The notes beneath the pieces are model-generated. The model searched no databases. It saw only the letters and a program-made list of their open reading frames with translations, and was not told the origin of the DNA. From Desulfobulbaceae bacterium UBA2273 (GTDB taxonomy: Bacteria > Desulfobacterota > Desulfobulbia > Desulfobulbales > Desulfurivibrionaceae), in NCBI GenBank assembly GCA_002347095.1, contig DDWZ01000014.1:1-64000 (forward strand): 64,000 nt of DNA. The letters run 5' to 3'. Within the stretch, counting starts at the first letter, position 1. Each line of letters starts with the position of its first letter. Below, piece by piece: positions 17,097 to 25,977 of the stretch. The translations under genes were made by a program, and so were the position numbers.

Positions 17097-18440
17097 TTAT
17101 TTTATCGCGCCCGGAAGAACGCTCTGGCCGTCGCCGGCAAAAATCTCCGCCAACTGACGGCCGCTTTCAGCAAAGGAAACCTTTTCTTCCACTTGCTGCT
17201 TGAGATAGCCGTTCAACCGGTCGATCATGGCAATGGCGTTGTCGATTTTCGGATTGCTGCCCTTGGCATAGGCGCCGATATTGATCAGATCCTCCGAGCG
17301 GCGATAGGTGGCCATGACCTCCAAAAATCTGCGGGCGACGAGCACCTGATCCCTGGATACCACATCGGTCATGCACCGGCTGACGCTGTTCATGACCTCG
17401 ATGGACGGGTAATGCCCCTGGCTCGCCAGATCGCGGCTCAGGACAATATGGCCGTCCACAATGGAGCGCACTGCGTCGGCGATGGGCTCGTTCATGTCGT
17501 CGCCCTCCACCAGCACCGTGTAGATGCCGGTGATGCTCCCCTTGCCCATGCAGGTTCCGGCCCGCTCCAGCAGCTTGGGAAGCTGTCCGAACACCGAAGG
17601 GGTATAGCCGCGGGAGGTGGGCGGCTCGCCGATGGCCAGGCCGACCTCCCGGCTGGACATGGCAAAACGGGTGATGGAATCCATCATCAGGATCACATCG
17701 CGGCCTTTGTCCCGGAAAAACTCGGAAATGGCCGTGGCCAGATAGGCTCCGCGCATCCGCACCAGGGGCGGCTGATCGGAAGTGGCCACCACGACCACGG
17801 AACGGGCCAGCCCCTCGGGGCCGAGATCCCGCTCGATAAAGTCCTTCAACTCGCGGCCGCGCTCGCCGATCAAGGCGATGACGCTGATGTCGGCTGCGGT
17901 ATGCCGGGCGATCATGCCGAGCAGAGTGGACTTCCCCACCCCGGACCCGGCAAGAATCCCGATGCGCTGGCCCTTGCCCAGGGTCAGCAACCCGTTGATC
18001 GCCCGAACCCCCACATCCACCGGCTCGAAAATACGCTCCCGCTCCATGGGATTAAGGGGCTCGGCGTAGAGGGGATACTGGGTCTCCGGCTGCAGGGGCC
18101 CCTTGCCGTCCATGGGATTGCCCAGACCATCGATAACCCGGCCCAGCAGGGATTCGGCCACCGGCACCCCGGCCTGCCCGCCCACCAGCCGGATAGCGCT
18201 GCCCGGCTCAACCCCGCGCATCTCGCCCAGGGGCATGAGCAGCACCCGGCCTTCGCGAAAGCCAACAACCTCGGCCAGCACCGTGCTCGCGCCCTTGAAA
18301 ACCGAAACCTCGCAGATGCTGCCCACCGGAATTCCGGGCCCCAGGCTCTCCAGAACCATGCCGATGACCTGATTCACCCGGCCGCCCACGCTCACGAGCG
18401 AGGTATCTTGGGCAACCTGGAGGCAATGGGAAAGGTTCAT
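17097..18440 (-). CDS. fliI: flagellum-specific ATPase FliI
   Basis: Cytosolic hexameric ATPase that energises flagellar protein export, homologous to F1 beta. The 447-residue product has Walker A AGSGVGKS (164-171), the Walker B region DVILMMDSITRFA, and the family stretches SRGYTPSVFGQLPKLLERAG and GHYPSIEVMNSVSR. It sits between fliH and fliJ. The ATG start gives MNLSHCLQVA; upstream lies a 70-base intercistronic gap with a hairpin, the only sizable gap in the fliF-fliJ stretch. Confidence 0.97.
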   Translation of the reverse strand: MNLSHCLQVAQDTSLVSVGGRVNQVIGMVLESLGPGIPVGSICEVSVFKGASTVLAEVVGFREGRVLLMPLGEMRGVEPGSAIRLVGGQAGVPVAESLLGRVIDGLGNPMDGKGPLQPETQYPLYAEPLNPMERERIFEPVDVGVRAINGLLTLGKGQRIGILAGSGVGKSTLLGMIARHTAADISVIALIGERGRELKDFIERDLGPEGLARSVVVVATSDQPPLVRMRGAYLATAISEFFRDKGRDVILMMDSITRFAMSSREVGLAIGEPPTSRGYTPSVFGQLPKLLERAGTCMGKGSITGIYTVLVEGDDMNEPIADAVRSIVDGHIVLSRDLASQGHYPSIEVMNSVSRCMTDVVSRDQVLVARRFLEVMATYRRSEDLINIGAYAKGSNPKIDNAIAMIDRLNGYLKQQVEEKVSFAESGRQLAEIFAGDGQSVLPGAIK

Positions 18441-18454
18441 GGGATTATTACCAT

Positions 18455-18510
18455 TTGTAGTTGTTCAGGCTGAAGACTAAAGTTTTTTTTAGTCTTTATG
18501 CCTTCAGCCT
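18455..18510 (-). repeat. intra-operon hairpin between fliH and fliI
   Basis: On the minus strand AAGACTAAA and TTTAGTCTT arms flank an A-run, inside larger GGCTGAAG / CTTCAGCC arms. It occupies the fliH-fliI gap. It may process or pause the polycistronic mRNA, or be a decayed dispersed repeat; there is no T-run after it on the coding strand. Confidence 0.5.
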
Positions 18511-19257
18511 TCAGCCTTCTTGACTCACCGTATTATCCGCAGCCATGGCCGCGATAAAGGCTTGCTCAACCGCGGCATACAACCGTGTCTTGCTGTTTTC
18601 CAGGGTGGCGTCGATCTCGCCGAAATCCGTTTTCAAAAAACACCCCCCCACCGCAATGTTGGGATCCTCGACAAGCTGGATCCGGTTCTTGCCTTCGATC
18701 AGCCGGGAATCCTCCAGACTCGCCTTTTTCAGCCGGGAGAAATCATCACCATGGAGATGGATCTGCACCGTGGAGTTTTCCACCACAAACTCCATGGCCT
18801 TTTTCAAACAGGCCTGGATAACCAGGGGATTCACCGATATCTCGTGGTAAACCAGCCGATCCACCATGGCGGTGATCAGGGCGAGCATGCTTTCCTCATG
18901 CTGCCTCAGAACAGCCTCCCGTTCTCCTTCCAGGGCGCGCAACAGCGCGGCCAGTTCTTCCCGCTGCTGCTCATACTGAGCCAACCCGGCCGCCTTGCCT
19001 TCGGCTTCTCCCTTGGCAAACCCTTCGGCGTAGGCTTCCTGCCTGAGGGTTTCCGCCTGATCCCCGGCCTGGCGAAGAATCTCCGCTGCTTCCTCCATGG
19101 CGATTTCCCGCGGCGACTTGTGCTTTTCAAGCCTCTTGGCTTCAGCGCTGCCGGGCTTGACCTGCCAGAAGTCCTCAAAGGAGAGGAACTCCTCCGTATC
19201 CATGCTTGGCGCGGACTGCACCTCACGATTCTGCTGTAGTTTAAGTACCTTAGACAA
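18511..19257 (-). CDS. fliH: flagellar assembly protein FliH
   Basis: FliH binds the FliI ATPase and regulates it, resembling the peripheral stalk of F-type ATPases. The 248-residue product has a long Ala/Glu/Gln-rich helical middle (about 50-120) that includes small-residue AEGxAxG-type repeats (AYAEGFAKGEAEGKAAG), followed by the conserved FliH C-terminal domain (NPLVIQACLKKAMEFV, GGCFLKTDFGEIDATLE). Its start overlaps the fliG stop by 8 bases, so translation is probably coupled. Confidence 0.92.
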   Translation of the reverse strand: MSKVLKLQQNREVQSAPSMDTEEFLSFEDFWQVKPGSAEAKRLEKHKSPREIAMEEAAEILRQAGDQAETLRQEAYAEGFAKGEAEGKAAGLAQYEQQREELAALLRALEGEREAVLRQHEESMLALITAMVDRLVYHEISVNPLVIQACLKKAMEFVVENSTVQIHLHGDDFSRLKKASLEDSRLIEGKNRIQLVEDPNIAVGGCFLKTDFGEIDATLENSKTRLYAAVEQAFIAAMAADNTVSQEG

Positions 19258-20275
19258 ATTCGTCCTCGCCGCCGCCGCCGCTCATGAGCTGGATCTTGCC
19301 TTCCTGCTCCAAACGCTTGGCGATCTTGATTATTGCCTGCTGGGCGCCCTCTACATCCTTTACCCGGGTCGGCCCCATGATCTCCATGTCTTCCTTGAGC
19401 ATTTCCACGGCCCGGGAAGACATGCAGCCAAAGATCTTGGCCTTGAGGTCGTCGGAAGCAAGCTTGAGCGCCAGCTTCAAGTCGTCGGTGCTGACCTCCT
19501 TGAGAATAGCCTGGATACCCCGGTCATCGACGCTGAGGAGATCTTCAAAGACGAACATGAGCCGACGGATTTCATCGGCCAGATTTTCGCGCTGCTCTTC
19601 AATACCTTCAAGGATAGAGGCCTCCAGGCCGCGATCGGCATTGTTCAGGATTTCGGCCACGGCCTCCACTCCGCCGAGACGCTGGCCCTCCATGCCTTCA
19701 ACGGAGAGCAATTCTTCCTGCAGTACCCGGTCCACATCCACGAGAATCTCAGGGCTTACCTTATCGAGTTCCGCCATGCGCATCATGACTTCCACCTGAA
19801 TATCCTCGTTGAACTCCATGAGGATCTGGGCAGCCTGGGTCGGCTCCAGCACGGAGAGGACCAGGGCCACGGTCTGGGGATGTTCGTTGCGCAGGAAGTT
19901 GACCAGCACCTTGGGTTCGAGCTTGCGCGCCTTCTGAAAAAGAGTGAGCTTCCAATCCGAACGGATCTCCTCAAGGATCTCGCTGGCCTTGTCGCTGGAG
20001 AGCGCCCGTTTCAGAGCGCTTTCCAGCATCTCGTTGCCGGAAAGGAAGATGTCGGTGTCGCCGGTGTCGGCCTTGAATTCATTGACCAGGGCGGTCAGGT
20101 CTTCCTTGTCGACCTTGTCGATCCTGGCCATCTGCCGGCCGACATGCTTGATATCCTCGGGATCGAGCCGCTGGAAGACCTGGGCGGCAAAATCCTCGCC
20201 CACGGTGAGCAGAAAGACCGCCGCTTTCTCCGGGCCGGTGAGGGATTCACCGCTCTTTTTATCAGGCTTGCTCAT
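19250..20275 (-). CDS. fliG: flagellar motor switch protein FliG
   Basis: FliG forms the upper C ring and transmits torque from the stator. The 341-residue product is normal length and shows the N-terminal TGPEKAAVFLLTVGED block, the middle EHPQTVALVLSVL motif with the Glu-His-Pro-Gln signature, and the C-terminal charge-bearing torque helix region (MFVFEDLLSVDDRGIQAIL and SSRAVEMLKEDME). It lies directly after fliF (3-base gap) and overlaps fliH. Confidence 0.97.
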   Translation of the reverse strand: MSKPDKKSGESLTGPEKAAVFLLTVGEDFAAQVFQRLDPEDIKHVGRQMARIDKVDKEDLTALVNEFKADTGDTDIFLSGNEMLESALKRALSSDKASEILEEIRSDWKLTLFQKARKLEPKVLVNFLRNEHPQTVALVLSVLEPTQAAQILMEFNEDIQVEVMMRMAELDKVSPEILVDVDRVLQEELLSVEGMEGQRLGGVEAVAEILNNADRGLEASILEGIEEQRENLADEIRRLMFVFEDLLSVDDRGIQAILKEVSTDDLKLALKLASDDLKAKIFGCMSSRAVEMLKEDMEIMGPTRVKDVEGAQQAIIKIAKRLEQEGKIQLMSGGGGEDEFV

Positions 20276-20278
20276 GGA

Positions 20279-21895
20279 CTAGGCCTCTTCACGCAGCCAA
20301 CGGCGTACCAGATCCGCGGCCCGGTCAGGGTCGCTTTGGGCCAGGCGGTAGATCCGCTCCTGGTCGGTGAGCCCCCGTGGGGCAAGGGAAAGATCCTCTT
20401 CTTCCTCGGCGGCAATTCCACCGATGGCAGGACCATGCCCGCCGGCCCGGGGAGCGATGCCGCCGGCGCGGCTCTCCAACTGCTTGGAGGCGAGAAGCTT
20501 CAGGAACGGCTTGACAACAAAGAGGATCACCAGAACCGCGACCAGCAGATAGACCAGCGGCATGGCCAGCCATTCCGTCATTGCCCGCCATTTTTCCATG
20601 GGATCCGGCTCCGGCTCGGGAACAGAGGAGAGGGCAAAGGGCAGACTCGCCACTTCCACCTGGTCGCCCCGCTCTTCGTTATAGCCAATGGCATTTTTAA
20701 CCAACTTGTCCAAATTCTGCATTTCTTCAGGGCTGCGAGGCTGGTATTTTAGACTTGTCTTCCCATCCTTGTCAACGCTCTTTTCGTAGGAACCATCGAC
20801 CATTACGGCAATGGACAATCTTTTGACAGCCCCGCCCTTATCCTGGGTGTGCTTGGTCTGCTTGCTGATTTCGTAATTGCGGGTAACATTGTTGCGATTG
20901 TACCCAGCCCCGCTTCCCGCGCCGGCCTCCCCCTCCTCGGCAAAGGTGGCAAGCTCGCCCTTGACCCCCGGGATTCCTTCGGGATTGGCGCCGCCGCGCT
21001 GATCGTTTTCCGTGAGCATCTGCTCGCTGCGCACCACCTGCGCCTCGGGATCAAAGATTTCCTCGGTCCGTTCAACCTTGTTGAAATCTATTTCCGCGGT
21101 AACCCGGGCCCTGGCCCGATTGACGCCAACCACCTCCTCGAGCATGGTTTCCACCTTCTGCCGCATGGTGTCTTCAATCTTTATCTGGTACTCCAACTGA
21201 TTCCCGGTAAGAATCCCCTCGCCCTCGGCCTGTTTCCGGTAGAGTAGACGGCCGGCGGTATCCACCAGGGTAATATTTTCCGTGGTAAGCCCCGGAACCG
21301 CGCTGGCCACCAGGTTGACAATGCTCTGGATCTCATGCTGGTTGAGTTTTTCCCGTCCGCGCAGCTTGACGCTGACCGAGGCGGTGGGAGGCTTTTCGTC
21401 CTCGATGAACACCGACTCCTTGGGGGTGGCGATATGAACCCTGGCCTCGGTGACCTGCTGGAAATTCCGGATGGTTCTCGCCAGTTCTCCCTGCAAGGCT
21501 CGCTGGTAATTGAGCCGCTGCACAAAATCGGTTTGCCCGAAGCTCGTCTCGTTGAAGATCTCAAAACCGACACCGCCGCCCCGGGGCAATCCCTCGCCGG
21601 CCAGGCTCAACCTGACCTCGTACACCTGCGTGGCCGGAACCAGGATGGCCGCGCCATCCTCGGACAATTTGTACGGGATGCGCTGCTCCTTGAGTTTCGC
21701 CACCACCTCGCCGGCATCCTCCTGATTCATCCCGGAGAAGAGAACCTTGTAGGAGGTTTCCTTGCCTGTGGTGGTCAGGGTCAACAACCCGCCAACCACC
21801 ACGGCAATCACCACGAGGCCGAGGATTTTCTGGGTCATGCTCAGGCCCTTGGCAATGGAAGCAATCTGCTCAAGAATTTCTTTTGGGGTAGCCAT
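20279..21895 (-). CDS. fliF: flagellar MS-ring protein FliF
   Basis: FliF builds the membrane MS ring on which the flagellum is assembled. The 538-residue protein has an N-terminal transmembrane helix (about residues 24-45, LGLVVIAVVVGGLLTL), the ring-building YscJ-type domain (VLFSGMNQEDAGEVVAKL, GVGFEIFNETSFGQTDFVQ, and the RNFQQVTEARVHIATP stretch), a periplasmic linker rich in Gly/Glu, a second transmembrane helix (about 437-460) and a C-terminal FliG-binding tail ending near LVRRWLREEA. It is typical in length and context. Confidence 0.97.
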   Translation of the reverse strand: MATPKEILEQIASIAKGLSMTQKILGLVVIAVVVGGLLTLTTTGKETSYKVLFSGMNQEDAGEVVAKLKEQRIPYKLSEDGAAILVPATQVYEVRLSLAGEGLPRGGGVGFEIFNETSFGQTDFVQRLNYQRALQGELARTIRNFQQVTEARVHIATPKESVFIEDEKPPTASVSVKLRGREKLNQHEIQSIVNLVASAVPGLTTENITLVDTAGRLLYRKQAEGEGILTGNQLEYQIKIEDTMRQKVETMLEEVVGVNRARARVTAEIDFNKVERTEEIFDPEAQVVRSEQMLTENDQRGGANPEGIPGVKGELATFAEEGEAGAGSGAGYNRNNVTRNYEISKQTKHTQDKGGAVKRLSIAVMVDGSYEKSVDKDGKTSLKYQPRSPEEMQNLDKLVKNAIGYNEERGDQVEVASLPFALSSVPEPEPDPMEKWRAMTEWLAMPLVYLLVAVLVILFVVKPFLKLLASKQLESRAGGIAPRAGGHGPAIGGIAAEEEEDLSLAPRGLTDQERIYRLAQSDPDRAADLVRRWLREEA

Positions 21896-21928
21896 GTTCT
21901 GTTCCTTTCCCTAAGAGTTTCGCTGGTA

Positions 21929-22228
21929 CTAAATCTGCATCCTCATGATCTCACGGTACGCATCGATGACCTTCTGCTGCACCTTGGTCATCATCCGGAA
22001 GGAAATGCCCGATTTCTCCATGGCGATCATGGTTTCATGGATATTGGCGTGCTCGCCGGCGGCAAGCCCTTTCACCAGCAGGTCGGATTCCTGGCTCTGG
22101 CCGTTCACCTCGGCGATGGACCGGCTGAGGATTTCGGAAAAACCCGTATCCGCAGCCCCGGCAACTCCCGGGGCTTTCATCTGTGATGCTCCGGGCAGGG
22201 CGACCGGTTGCATGGCTATCTTATTCAT
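21929..22228 (-). CDS. fliE: flagellar hook-basal body protein FliE
   Basis: FliE joins the MS ring to the proximal rod and takes part in the export gate. The 99-residue product has the family core SILAEVNGQSQESDLLVKG-like stretch and the C-terminal MIAMEKSGISFRMMTKVQQK signature ending in YREIMRMQI. It lies between flgC and fliF. Length and position are standard. Confidence 0.95.
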   Translation of the reverse strand: MNKIAMQPVALPGASQMKAPGVAGAADTGFSEILSRSIAEVNGQSQESDLLVKGLAAGEHANIHETMIAMEKSGISFRMMTKVQQKVIDAYREIMRMQI

Positions 22229-22291
22229 CTATAATACCTCCAATTACTCATGGTTTACCCGAGAAAAACCACCCCCCTGGCGAGCCGGCGA

Positions 22292-22729
22292 CTACCTGCC
22301 GATTTCCAGGGCCTTGAGCGCCATACTTTTGACAGCATCCAGAGCCGTCACGTTGGCCTCATAGGCCCGCTTGGCGCTCATCATGTCCACCATCTGCTCC
22401 GCCACGTTGACGTTCGGGAAGCGAACCACCCCGTTGGCGTCGGCGTCCGGATGGGTTGGGTCATACACCTCCTTGAACGGCGCCTTGTCCTCCGAGATCT
22501 GCACCACCTCAACCTTGCGGAGACGCTCGGTGGTTGAATTGAGCGCATCCTGAAAACTGACGCCCTCCACGGGCGTGGCCGCGAAAACCACGGATTTCGC
22601 CTTGTACGGACCGCCTTCCATGGTCCGGGTGGTGTTGGCATTGGCCAGATTCATGGCCGCGATGTTGAGCCGGGTTCTCTCCGCCTTGAGGGCGGAGCCA
22701 CTGATCTGCATGGCGGTTAAGGTATCCAT
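22292..22729 (-). CDS. flgC: proximal rod protein FlgC
   Basis: FlgC is a rod subunit. The 145-residue product starts with the rod/hook signature (SALKAERTRLNIAAMNLANA) and ends with VDMMSAKRAYEANVTALDA, the FlgC C-terminal helix. The central NGVVRFPNVNV segment is also typical. It follows flgB by three bases and precedes fliE. Confidence 0.97.
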   Translation of the reverse strand: MDTLTAMQISGSALKAERTRLNIAAMNLANANTTRTMEGGPYKAKSVVFAATPVEGVSFQDALNSTTERLRKVEVVQISEDKAPFKEVYDPTHPDADANGVVRFPNVNVAEQMVDMMSAKRAYEANVTALDAVKSMALKALEIGR

Positions 22730-22732
22730 CTA

Positions 22733-23119
22733 TTATTTTCCTCCCTCGTCAATGGCATAGCGCAAGCCATCGAATTTTTTGCCGATGATTTTGGCGATCG
22801 CCTGATACATCAACTGGTTTTCAGCCATCCTCACCATCTCCTGATCCAGGTCCACCGGCCTTTTCTCGCTGGCGAACTCCCTGGTTTTGCTGGCTTCCAT
22901 GGCGTCAAGCTGCAGGTGTCCCTTATTGGTGCGCGCCAATTCCCCCTGGCCGCTCATCACGCTCTGCATGACCTTGGCAAAATTAAAATCCTGCCCCATA
23001 TACCCCGGGGTTTCATAGTTTGCGACATTGGACTGGATAAGCCCTTGCCGCTCCTGGCGCAAGCTGAGCGCCTGCCGCATGGTTTCAATATTGCCGTCGA
23101 ACAATGTATTTATGGGCAT
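22733..23119 (-). CDS. flgB: proximal rod protein FlgB
   Basis: FlgB is the first rod subunit and the first gene of the flgBC-fliEFGHIJ-motE-like operon. I place the start at ATG 23119 (MPINTLFDG), which has AAGGAGG seven bases upstream; this gives 128 residues, the usual size. A longer frame to 23218 runs through the sigma-54 promoter. The NVANYETPGYMGQDFNF stretch is the diagnostic FlgB motif, and the C-terminal MVRMAENQLMYQAI helix closes the rod fold. Confidence 0.96.
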   Translation of the reverse strand: MPINTLFDGNIETMRQALSLRQERQGLIQSNVANYETPGYMGQDFNFAKVMQSVMSGQGELARTNKGHLQLDAMEASKTREFASEKRPVDLDQEMVRMAENQLMYQAIAKIIGKKFDGLRYAIDEGGK

Positions 23120-23161
23120 GGCTTCCTCCTTTTCTGGGCCAATCAACCTGCCATATTTCTT

Positions 23162-23177
23162 TGCAAAAACAATGCCA
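23162..23177 (-). promoter_or_regulatory. sigma-54 promoter of the flgB operon
   Basis: TGGCA (23177-23173) and TTGCA (23166-23162) on the minus strand have GG-N10-GC spacing, with the predicted start near 23150, about 30 bases upstream of flgB. A second TGGCAA...TTGC match slightly upstream has one base too few between its elements. The rest of 23178-23370 shows no gene. Confidence 0.87.
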
Positions 23178-23370
23178 GCCTCAAGCGTTTGACCTCCGCA
23201 AGAGCAAAACATTGCCAAAAATAACCATTTTTACAAAAAGGAAGGAGGGGTCCGGCGGAAGGGCAAAAATCTGGGAAGCGCACAAATAAATTTGCAACAT
23301 ACTGAAATGAAAGGACAAAAAAGCGGATCCCCGTCAACAATGCTGGCCCTGCAGATCAACAGCAAGGGGG

Positions 23371-24810
23371 TTAATCGATTATGCCCTGGGAACGGTACTC
23401 ATGCAATTTATTGCGCAGGGTGCGGACACTGATCCCGAGAATCTCGGCCGCATGTGTCCGATTATTGTCGTTTGCCTGCAAAGCCTGCAGGATCATTTGA
23501 CGCTCTACCTCGCGCAAGGTCTGCGTTCCGATTTCCATGGCCGCGGAGGTATTGGCCAACGCCACCGCGAAATGGCCGGAAGGCGGGGAAGCTTCAACCG
23601 CCGGGGCATCGATTCGGGTGGGCGGCTCGACATCATCCCAGAAATCCCACAGCTCCAACTCAGAACCCTGGGAAAGAAGCATGGCCCGCTCGATCAGGTT
23701 CTCCATCTCCCGCACGTTTCCCGGCCAGTCATAGTCGGCGAGCCTGGCCCACACCGCGGCGGAAGGCTTCTTCTCCGGCTTGCCGTATTGCACCGCATAT
23801 TTCCGGATGAAAAAATCGACCAGCAAACCGACATCCTCCCTCCGCTCGCGCAGGGGAGGCAGTTTGAGAGGGATCACGTTCAGGCGGTAGTAGAGATCCT
23901 GCCGGAAGGAGCCTTCCTTGACCGCCTGCTCCAGGTCTCGATTGGTGGTGGCCAGCACATGCACATCAATCTTGCAGGGAGCCCTGCCCCCCAGCCGGTC
24001 CACCTCTTCCTCCTGGAGAACCCGCAGGAGTTTGGCCTGGAGGTGCAAGGGGATCTCGCCGATCTCGTCCAGCAGCAAGGTGCCTGTGTCGGCCAGCTCG
24101 AATTTGCCTTTTTTGGTAACGATGGCCCCGGTGAAGGCCCCTTTCTCATGGCCGAACAGCTCGCTCTCCAAGAGTCCTTCCGGCAGGGCGGCACAGTTCA
24201 AGGCCACGAACGGCCCGTTTCGCCGGTCGCTTTCATTATGGATAAACCGGGCGAAGACCTCCTTGCCCGTGCCGGATTCACCGAGGATGAGCACCGTGGC
24301 CTTGCTGGAGGCCACGCTTTTAGCCCGGGCCATGAGCTGTAACAGCTTGGGGCTTTTCCCGATAATGGGTTTTTCAAGGGACGCCACCTCCCCTGTCTTG
24401 TGCCCCACCGGCTTGGTGCTTGGTTGCGGCAACTTGCTCCCAAGGGCGAAGACCCTGGCCACCGTCTCCTCGATGACCTCCACGGGAAAGGGCTTCAAAA
24501 GATAATCGAATGCCCCCTGCTTCATGGCCTCCACCGCCGTATCCACCGTGGCGAAACCCGTCATGATCACCACCGGCAGTTCGGGACGCAGCGCCTTTAC
24601 CTGCCGCAAGAGCTCAAGCCCGTCCATGCCCGGCATCTTTATATCCGTAACCACCAAATCCGGCGGATGCTTGGCGATCATCTCCAGGGCCATCTGACCA
24701 TTTTCCGCGACCGCGACATCGTGCCCATTGCGGCTCAGCGCCTCAAAAAGGGCAACCCGCATGTTCTGCTCATCATCCACAATCAGTATGGTATGCGTCT
24801 GTTCAGACAT
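23371..24810 (-). CDS. sigma-54 response regulator, FlrC/FleR-like
   Basis: A 479-residue NtrC-family activator. It has an intact receiver domain (phosphorylatable Asp56 in VVTDIKMPG), an AAA+ domain with Walker A GESGTGKE and the sigma-54 contact loop GAFTGA, Walker B LLLDEIGE, and a C-terminal Fis-type helix-turn-helix (THAAEILGISVRTLRNKL). It lies directly after the FlrB-like kinase gene (14-base gap) and just upstream of the flgB promoter, so it is the likely activator of the sigma-54 flagellar promoters described here. The pathway role is inferred from context and homology to FlrC/FleR. Confidence 0.9.
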   Translation of the reverse strand: MSEQTHTILIVDDEQNMRVALFEALSRNGHDVAVAENGQMALEMIAKHPPDLVVTDIKMPGMDGLELLRQVKALRPELPVVIMTGFATVDTAVEAMKQGAFDYLLKPFPVEVIEETVARVFALGSKLPQPSTKPVGHKTGEVASLEKPIIGKSPKLLQLMARAKSVASSKATVLILGESGTGKEVFARFIHNESDRRNGPFVALNCAALPEGLLESELFGHEKGAFTGAIVTKKGKFELADTGTLLLDEIGEIPLHLQAKLLRVLQEEEVDRLGGRAPCKIDVHVLATTNRDLEQAVKEGSFRQDLYYRLNVIPLKLPPLRERREDVGLLVDFFIRKYAVQYGKPEKKPSAAVWARLADYDWPGNVREMENLIERAMLLSQGSELELWDFWDDVEPPTRIDAPAVEASPPSGHFAVALANTSAAMEIGTQTLREVERQMILQALQANDNNRTHAAEILGISVRTLRNKLHEYRSQGIID

Positions 24811-24824
24811 CGGCTCTGGTATCT

Positions 24825-25937
24825 TTATTTTCGGCTGATTTCTTGTACCGTCCCGGACTCCGCCGGCAACAGCACTCTGAAGGTTGCCCCCCGGCCCGGT
24901 TCGCTTTCCACCTCGATCAAGCCGTGATGCGCCTCGGCAATGGCATGGCTGATGGCCAGCCCCAAGCCGCGATTCCTGCCCTTGGTCGAGAAAAACGGAT
25001 CAAAAATTTTCCGCAGGTTTTCCGGGGCAATCCCCTCCCCGCTATCCTGCACCCGGATCTCCACCAGACCGCCGTGCTCGCTGTCCGGCGGCAGCGTCCG
25101 CAGATTCAAGGAGATTGTCCCGCCCACCGGCATGCTTTCAATGGCATTCAGGCCGAGGTTGAGCAGAAGCTGCGCCAACAGGGCTTGATCCCCAAGGAGA
25201 AAGGCCTGTTTCGCCTCAATCCTGGCCTCCATGAGTATACCATGCTCTCCGGCCATTTCACGGAGAGTTTCCATGCTTTTTCCGAGCACCGCAACCATGT
25301 CCAGCTCGGTCATCCGCGGGAGCGGAAATCTGGAGAAGGTCATGAAATTATCCAGCAGATGATGCATGGTTCGCACCGCCCCAAGCATCCTGCCGGCAAC
25401 CCTTTCGTTGTCGGGGTCTCCCGCCAGCTCCCGCTTGAGAATCGAGGCATACAGCTCAAGACTGCCCAAGGGGTTCTTCAATTCCTGCCCCATGGCTTCG
25501 GCCATCTCCTGCATGGCGGCAAACCGTTTGCTCCGGTCGTGATGCACCTCTATCAGCGCCGGAAAGGTCACATCCTCCAGGGAAAGAAAGAATCCGGCCA
25601 CATGCAGAAACGGGCTTTGCAAATCGTTGCGGCTGATGAGAAGGCAGCGCTTTTCTTCCCCGCCTGGAGAAGCCGACACCTCGCAGAGCAGCCGCCCCCC
25701 GGACAGACTTAACGCCGCAAGCTCATGGGTCAGGCCGAATCTTTGGGCAAGGAGTCCCCAGCAGGTTCTGTTCTGGAGGGAGGCCCCGGCAAGGCCGAGA
25801 AGCTGGGACCCCTTCCGGTTTACCGCCAGCAGGTTTCCCTGCCGGTCAGCAAGCAGAATCCCGCCCGGCAGGCTTTCGATCATGGCAAAAAAGAATTCCC
25901 GCAAATGCTCCGGGGTGTCAAAGGTCGCCTGCGCCAT
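24825..25937 (-). CDS. PAS-containing sensor histidine kinase, FlrB/FleS-like
   Basis: A soluble histidine kinase of about 370 residues. An N-terminal PAS domain (ESLPGGILLADRQGNLLAVN) precedes the dimerisation/His region (AMGQELKNPLGSLELYAS) and an ATPase domain with GLNAIESMP, VQDSGEGI and RGLGLAISHAIAEAH. The phosphoacceptor position reads QELKNP rather than the usual HELKNP or HEIRNP: a Gln replaces the His. That is an unusual feature worth verifying. I chose ATG 25937 with GGAG six bases upstream; a TTG at 25988 would overlap the TPR gene. It pairs with the adjacent FlrC-like regulator. Confidence 0.82.
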   Translation of the reverse strand: MAQATFDTPEHLREFFFAMIESLPGGILLADRQGNLLAVNRKGSQLLGLAGASLQNRTCWGLLAQRFGLTHELAALSLSGGRLLCEVSASPGGEEKRCLLISRNDLQSPFLHVAGFFLSLEDVTFPALIEVHHDRSKRFAAMQEMAEAMGQELKNPLGSLELYASILKRELAGDPDNERVAGRMLGAVRTMHHLLDNFMTFSRFPLPRMTELDMVAVLGKSMETLREMAGEHGILMEARIEAKQAFLLGDQALLAQLLLNLGLNAIESMPVGGTISLNLRTLPPDSEHGGLVEIRVQDSGEGIAPENLRKIFDPFFSTKGRNRGLGLAISHAIAEAHHGLIEVESEPGRGATFRVLLPAESGTVQEISRK

Positions 25938-25977
25938 CACATGCTCCGGCCTAAACGGTATTGCACCGTCTTCGCGT

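Noticed and set aside
16638..18473. 611-codon plus-strand frame over fliI-fliJ
   Set aside because: Shadow of fliI and fliJ; those have full motif support.
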